The notes under the pieces are model-generated. The model ran no database searches. It worked only from the letters and a program-made list of their open reading frames with translations, and had not been told where the DNA came from. Position numbers and translations under genes: made by a program. Below are positions 60,369-64,000 of a DNA stretch of 64,000 nucleotides, piece by piece (position 1 is the first letter of the stretch; each line of letters starts with the position of its first letter). The stretch comes from Deltaproteobacteria bacterium (lineage in GTDB: Bacteria; Desulfobacterota; Dissulfuribacteria; Dissulfuribacterales; UBA3076). Where the stretch lies: NCBI GenBank assembly GCA_018399745.1, contig JAGYNZ010000007.1, positions 1 to 64,000 on the forward strand, in the 5' to 3' direction.

Positions 60369-61663
60369 AACTGATTCTCTCTTCAAAAGACAATTCTGTA
60401 GAAATTCGTCGGGCAGGGTCCGGAATAACAGCAAAGATAAGGGTCCCCGGATCAAAAAGCATCACCCAGCGGGCCCTGGTAGTTGCCTCTTTAGCTGAAG
60501 GGGACAGCGAGCTGAAGAGCCCTTTGAACAGCGAAGACACCCGATTGCTCAGAAAGGCCCTGATTTATTTGGGAATTTCCATAAAAGACAAAGAGGACGA
60601 CTGGATAATAGAGGGACAAGGCGGAAAGATTCTGCCTGTCAAACAGGACATCTATCTCGGCAACAACGGTACTGGAATACGTTTCATGGCCTCTCTGGTA
60701 TCCCTTGGTCAGGGCACATACAGGCTCACAGGCACCAAACGAATGGCCGAAAGACCCATAGGGCCACTTCTTGAGGCATTAAAGGTCTGGGGAGCCGAGG
60801 CAAAAAGCATTGAAAAAACCGGTTGCCCCCCGGTAGAAATCCAGGCGCATGGCCTTGAAGGCGGAGAAACCATACTCTCTGCCTCGAAAAGCAGTCAGTA
60901 TCTCTCCTCCCTGCTGCTCGTAGCACCGATTGTCAGGAATCCGGCCAAAATCAACCTGGACGGTCCCCTGGTGTCCAGACCTTATGTCGATCTCACTCTG
61001 GCGGTTATGGAGGCCTTTGGAGTAAAGGTACAGGAGAGAGACAACTCTTTCCTTGTGCCTCATATGACTTATAATGCAAAAACATATCAAATCGAGGGGG
61101 ATGCATCGAGCGCTTCCTATTTCTGGGCAGCCGCAGCGGTTACGGGCGGTAGAATCACAGTGGAAAACATACCACCGAATGCCCTTCAGGGCGATGCGGC
61201 CTTTGTCGACATCCTGGCCGGTATGGGTTGTTCTGTAAAAAAAGATACACAGGGAGTTACGGTACAGGGGCCTTCGGGCGGAGTGCTTAAGGCCATAGAA
61301 GTGGACATGGGACGTTGGCCCGATATGGTCCCGACCCTCGGAGTAGTTGCCGCCTTTGCATCAGGGACGACCGTCATCAGGAATGTAGCCCACCTGAGGA
61401 TAAAAGAGACGGATAGGCTGAAGGCTGTGGCGCAGGAACTTACCAAGATAGGGACATCGGTGAAAGAACTGAAAAACGGGTTGATCATTGAGGGGACCCG
61501 GGACATGCACGGATCCACGATAGATACCTACAACGATCACCGTATAGCCATGGCCTTTTCAGTGGCCGGGCTGAGGGTCCCGGGCATCAGGATCAAAGAT
61601 CCTTCATGCGTCAGAAAATCCTTTCCCTCTTTTTGGCAACACTGGCAAAAGATCACAGGGTAA
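60332..61663 (+). CDS. aroA: 3-phosphoshikimate 1-carboxyvinyltransferase (EPSP synthase)
   Basis: This is the sixth step of the shikimate pathway. The protein has KIRVPGSKSITQRALVVASLAEG (PEP/shikimate site), GNNGTGIRFMASLVSLG, FVDILAGMGCSV and the late DTYNDHRIAMAFSVAGL with KDPSCVRKSFPSF. Its 443 residues equal the family size. The start codon is uncertain: TTG at 60332 overlaps the aconitase gene by 37 bp, and true translation could start a few codons later. A Gly-to-Ala change in the first Gly-rich loop, linked to glyphosate tolerance, is not seen: the loop reads GNNGTG. Confidence 0.95.
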   Translation: MGKGRYWRREGIELILSSKDNSVEIRRAGSGITAKIRVPGSKSITQRALVVASLAEGDSELKSPLNSEDTRLLRKALIYLGISIKDKEDDWIIEGQGGKILPVKQDIYLGNNGTGIRFMASLVSLGQGTYRLTGTKRMAERPIGPLLEALKVWGAEAKSIEKTGCPPVEIQAHGLEGGETILSASKSSQYLSSLLLVAPIVRNPAKINLDGPLVSRPYVDLTLAVMEAFGVKVQERDNSFLVPHMTYNAKTYQIEGDASSASYFWAAAAVTGGRITVENIPPNALQGDAAFVDILAGMGCSVKKDTQGVTVQGPSGGVLKAIEVDMGRWPDMVPTLGVVAAFASGTTVIRNVAHLRIKETDRLKAVAQELTKIGTSVKELKNGLIIEGTRDMHGSTIDTYNDHRIAMAFSVAGLRVPGIRIKDPSCVRKSFPSFWQHWQKITG

Positions 61664-62049
61664 AACCGTAAGCAGATCCATAGTTTGTGCCTTTGTCACT
61701 CGTAAATGCCGGGTTACCTTCCGGACATTCGCAGGTTACCTTAAGAGACTGGGATCAAACGTCCCCGGCATGGAATAAAAAACAAACATTTGATACGAAA
61801 CGCCTAACTGCTGTTCCTTTAATATTTTAAGTCTTTAATAAGCGGTCCCTCTCAAGCGCCCGGGTCTATTTCTTCACCTCCTTCCACTCAATATTCAATG
61901 TCAGTCATAACATACGGTGCAAAGAATTCGCGCCTGTGTTCCGACACCCTTAGCTCAAATGGATCGCAATTTGCGTATATAATATGAGCAGTCTATGAGT
62001 TGTTTTTATAAGTAGTTGAAATAAAGGCTTAAATTGAGGTTTATAGATT
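61664..62049. other. No gene seen
   Basis: This is the spacer between aroA and a small Cys-rich gene. It has no notable open frames. A short direct repeat GGTTACCTT occurs twice (around 61710 and 61733). No terminator stood out. Confidence 0.45.
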
Positions 62050-62313
62050 ATGATAATTGATAATTATGTAGGGAAAAACCTTCAATCAGTCCAAAATACA
62101 TGTACTATAAAACCTACATCAGGAGATCTGATATTTGATTTTTCTTCAACCAGGCCTTCTATCTGCATGAATTGTTCTAATCTAAAAATATGTCAAGTGG
62201 CCTTCCTGCTGAACGTAGCTGTAAAGGAATGCGCCTACTTTCAGAAAGACCCTTCTCTGTTCGGGAAATCGCTTGACAATTCCAATGCAAAAATGGAGTC
62301 ACTGAGCCTTTAA
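62050..62313 (+). CDS. Small cysteine-containing hypothetical protein
   Basis: The 87-residue protein has a Cys pattern CMNCSNLKICQVAFLLNVAVKECAYF (C-x2-C-x5-C then a distant C), which could hold a metal ion or Fe-S cluster. A hydrophobic helix lies between the third and fourth Cys. I do not know the family. It starts with ATG after an AT-rich stretch and overlaps the end of the convergent HD gene by 15 bp. The codon content and Cys spacing suggest a real gene, but evidence is modest. Confidence 0.5.
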   Translation: MIIDNYVGKNLQSVQNTCTIKPTSGDLIFDFSSTRPSICMNCSNLKICQVAFLLNVAVKECAYFQKDPSLFGKSLDNSNAKMESLSL

Positions 62314-63108
62314 AAGCGAGACTTGCTCGTTTATATGTGCCTGGAGCACATTGAAAATCTCTGTGATTTTTTCGGATTTAGGCAATACATCACGTATCAT
62401 TGCCAAATAGCCCCTCTCCAGAACACATTGGAGGGTCTGTACAAAATTTATATCATAGATCCACCCGATTTGAAGCAGCTTAAAATCATTCAGATTCTTT
62501 AGATGTGCGATATTCACGATCCTTTTTTCCATCAGATCCTTATAGACATCATTTGAGATCCCAGGGGTATCGGGGAGGTCAAGCTCAATGACGGCATTTC
62601 TTTTTCCGTCTTTCTGGTGGTAGTAATCAGTGACCACTCGCCAGATGTCCAGCTTGTCGGCATCACGCAGCAATCTTGCAAACAAGAGACATTCTTCAGA
62701 CTCTTTTTGTGGTAAGGCAAAACGGTTGTGGTATAAAATTGCTCGCAGAATCAGGTCTCGCAATGATCTGTCCAGCTTGTTCAGCACTCTGTTCTCTTTG
62801 AGTATTTTCACGCCAAGCACGGCATGATTCACTGAGTTGCGATCCACAAAGGTTCGATAACGGGCAAACTGTTCAAAACGGCCGATATCATGAAAAAGTG
62901 CAACCACTCCGGCCAGGCGAAGTTCTTCATCACGTAACCCGATCTTTCTTCCAATACCCGAAATTTCCCTGCATACCATTCTGGTATGTTTTTCTTTCAA
63001 TATTATGTTTGGCCGCCAAACCGGATCCCCTGATTTAAATTTCTGAATGTAACTGACAAACCAGTTTTCAAGCTCCTCCACGATTTCTTCATTTATTATT
63101 TTTGCCAC
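62299..63108 (-). CDS. HD-domain phosphohydrolase
   Basis: The 269-residue protein has EKHTRMVCREIS (H of the first metal ligand), ALFHDIGRFEQF (the HD dyad), LYHNRFALP and LLRDADKLDIW, which completes the HD motif (H...HD...D). It is thus a metal-dependent phosphohydrolase of the nucleotide/phosphoprotein type. Substrate is unknown. No GYP motif is seen, so it is not a cyclic-di-GMP HD-GYP enzyme. It lies in tandem with the HAD phosphatase upstream, with a gap of 102 bp. Confidence 0.87.
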   Translation of the reverse strand: MAKIINEEIVEELENWFVSYIQKFKSGDPVWRPNIILKEKHTRMVCREISGIGRKIGLRDEELRLAGVVALFHDIGRFEQFARYRTFVDRNSVNHAVLGVKILKENRVLNKLDRSLRDLILRAILYHNRFALPQKESEECLLFARLLRDADKLDIWRVVTDYYHQKDGKRNAVIELDLPDTPGISNDVYKDLMEKRIVNIAHLKNLNDFKLLQIGWIYDINFVQTLQCVLERGYLAMIRDVLPKSEKITEIFNVLQAHINEQVSLLKAQ

Positions 63109-63210
63109 TATCTTTTTTTACAGGCGTTCAAAGGTTTAGAGTTCGAGATCGTTTTTTCTTTTTTATCAATTTTATGGTGGGATCAAACGGTTTCGTGCCG
63201 TCCTTGCATA

Positions 63211-63888
63211 TTATTCGGCTGTCAGGGAGGGCATTTTTATGATGCCTGAAAGGGCCTTCCATGATCTGATTCTCAAAAAAGGCGTGTTGCCCCTGTTCCA
63301 CGGCTGGTCAAAGACAAAGGTCTTGATTCCTCTTTTGTGGAGGTCCCGGCAGGTCTCCAGATGATCATCAATAAAATACCTCAGCTTCAGTTCATCAAGC
63401 ACGCCTGCCTTTGCCGAGTATTGACCGGTGGCAATCACCCTGATGTCTCTATGCGCAACACCGGAAAGGAGAGAGATAAGCCAGTCCTCAATCGGTTCTT
63501 TTACCGACCTGGCCGTCACGAAAGTAAGAGTGTCCTGGGCAGCAAGTCTCATCAGGGCCTCTCTCGCCCCTGGAAGCGGCTCGAGCCTGATGCCTATGGG
63601 GTCCATAAGAAGACGATTGATAATGGCCTTAATTATGTCAACCGGTATGGGCAGGCATTCCTCGATCCAGTAAGAGGTTATCTGCTCTTTTTTGATATAA
63701 TCAATGCCGAATTCTTCTTCAGCTATCCGTATGAAGGCCTTCATGGTGTCGGCAACCACACCGTCTATGTCAAAACCTATTTCAGACGGTAGAATCGGAT
63801 CAAGAGAGTCGACTGCATTTTCCGCGGCCTGTATTTTATCTTCGGACATGCTCAACAACATACGGACAAACATAGCAGGCGGCAACAT
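63211..63888 (-). CDS. HAD-family 5'(3')-nucleotidase-like phosphatase
   Basis: The 225-residue protein has IGFDIDGVVADTMKAF (the DxDxV motif with the nucleophile Asp), TFVTARSVKEPIEDWL (motif II, Thr) and YFIDDHLETCRDLHKRG (motif IV, DD). This arrangement fits the 5'(3')-deoxyribonucleotidase (NT5C) branch. The N-terminal 30 residues before the first strand may not be translated; several Met codons are available and none has a clear ribosome site. A heptamer repeat array lies 25 bp upstream of the first ATG. Confidence 0.82.
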   Translation of the reverse strand: MLPPAMFVRMLLSMSEDKIQAAENAVDSLDPILPSEIGFDIDGVVADTMKAFIRIAEEEFGIDYIKKEQITSYWIEECLPIPVDIIKAIINRLLMDPIGIRLEPLPGAREALMRLAAQDTLTFVTARSVKEPIEDWLISLLSGVAHRDIRVIATGQYSAKAGVLDELKLRYFIDDHLETCRDLHKRGIKTFVFDQPWNRGNTPFLRIRSWKALSGIIKMPSLTAE

Positions 63889-63913
63889 ATAACCACAAGT
63901 CTTTTTTGTGTAA

Positions 63914-63963
63914 GGGTTCAGGGTTCTGGGTTCTGGGTTCTGGGTTCTGGGTTCAGGGGTTCA
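63914..63963. repeat. GGGTTC(A/T) heptamer array
   Basis: There are seven heptamers: GGGTTCA, four GGGTTCT in a row, GGGTTCA, and after one extra G a final GGGTTCA. The unit is the same as in the array at 34404-34574 and the strand relation to the next gene is also the same (directly upstream of a leftward gene). Confidence 0.9.
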
Positions 63964-64000
63964 TAGAAAATTTGAGGATTTTTTTCGTGAGTTTTGAATA

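Noticed and set aside
1-64000. tRNA, rRNA, tmRNA or SRP RNA genes
   Set aside because: I looked for tRNA-like arms and known conserved cores and saw none convincing; a covariance-model scan would be the proper test.

Overview
The window looks like a chromosomal segment of an anaerobic Gram-negative bacterium, most likely a member of the Desulfobacterota (former Deltaproteobacteria). The reasons are the gene orders rpsP-khpA-rimM-trmD-(RNA methyltransferase)-rplS-rnhB-yraN and rpsF-rpsR-(YybS-like)-rplI-dnaB-rsmG, an anaerobic class III ribonucleotide reductase, an Aquifex-type aconitase, an LptD outer-membrane LPS transporter, a YeeE/YedE sulfur transporter and a DHH-CBS-tRNA nucleotidyltransferase fusion. 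This placement is inferred from gene content; no rRNA or tRNA gene was found.

Layout. 1-5.4 kb is worn accessory DNA: the 3' end of a YoeB toxin gene, an internally deleted ISL3-type element, two REP-associated transposase remnants, an MgtC/DUF4010 membrane protein, an ICMT-like methyltransferase, a thioredoxin-reductase-like flavoprotein and about 0.9 kb of apparently empty DNA. 5.4-11.0 kb is a compact amino-sugar operon: a left-handed beta-helix acyltransferase-like protein, GlmM, a divergent NagB-like protein, a nucleotidyltransferase-like protein and a YvcK/CofD-family protein. 11-22 kb is a mosaic of single genes: secreted lipase-like hydrolase, AT-rich ATP-grasp enzyme, shikimate kinase, K+ channel, Blc lipocalin, radical SAM-Nudix pair, TPR-methyltransferase and endonuclease III-like protein. 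22-32 kb carries envelope and anaerobic functions: M48 protease with TPRs, YjbQ, M23 peptidase overlapping an MltB-like transglycosylase, NrdD-NrdG under a promoter that carries two NrdR boxes, and an orphan penicillin-binding protein.

32-34 kb holds two small toxin-antitoxin modules whose toxin ends face each other. 34-39.5 kb is the leftward ribosomal/tRNA-modification/SRP operon, with a 15/22-bp tandem repeat wedged between rnhB and yraN. 39.8-47.8 kb is the rightward rpsF to lptD run, which includes a bacterial CarS-like (CDP-archaeol synthase family) protein and a PHP phosphoesterase. 48-54.9 kb holds the YedE transporter, the M50 protease-trpS-scpA operon and a large hybrid histidine kinase preceded by the remnant of another kinase. 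54.9-64 kb has the DHH-CBS-CCA fusion, UspA, aconitase overlapping aroA, a small Cys-rich protein, an HD phosphohydrolase and a HAD phosphatase, and ends with a second GGGTTC heptamer array.

The best candidates for something less described are the amino-sugar/YvcK operon with a NagB homologue that has Arg where Asp141 should be, the heptamer repeats placed directly in front of leftward start codons, the bacterial CarS-like gene, and the facing toxin-antitoxin modules. All functional calls rest on motif recognition by eye; no database search was run.
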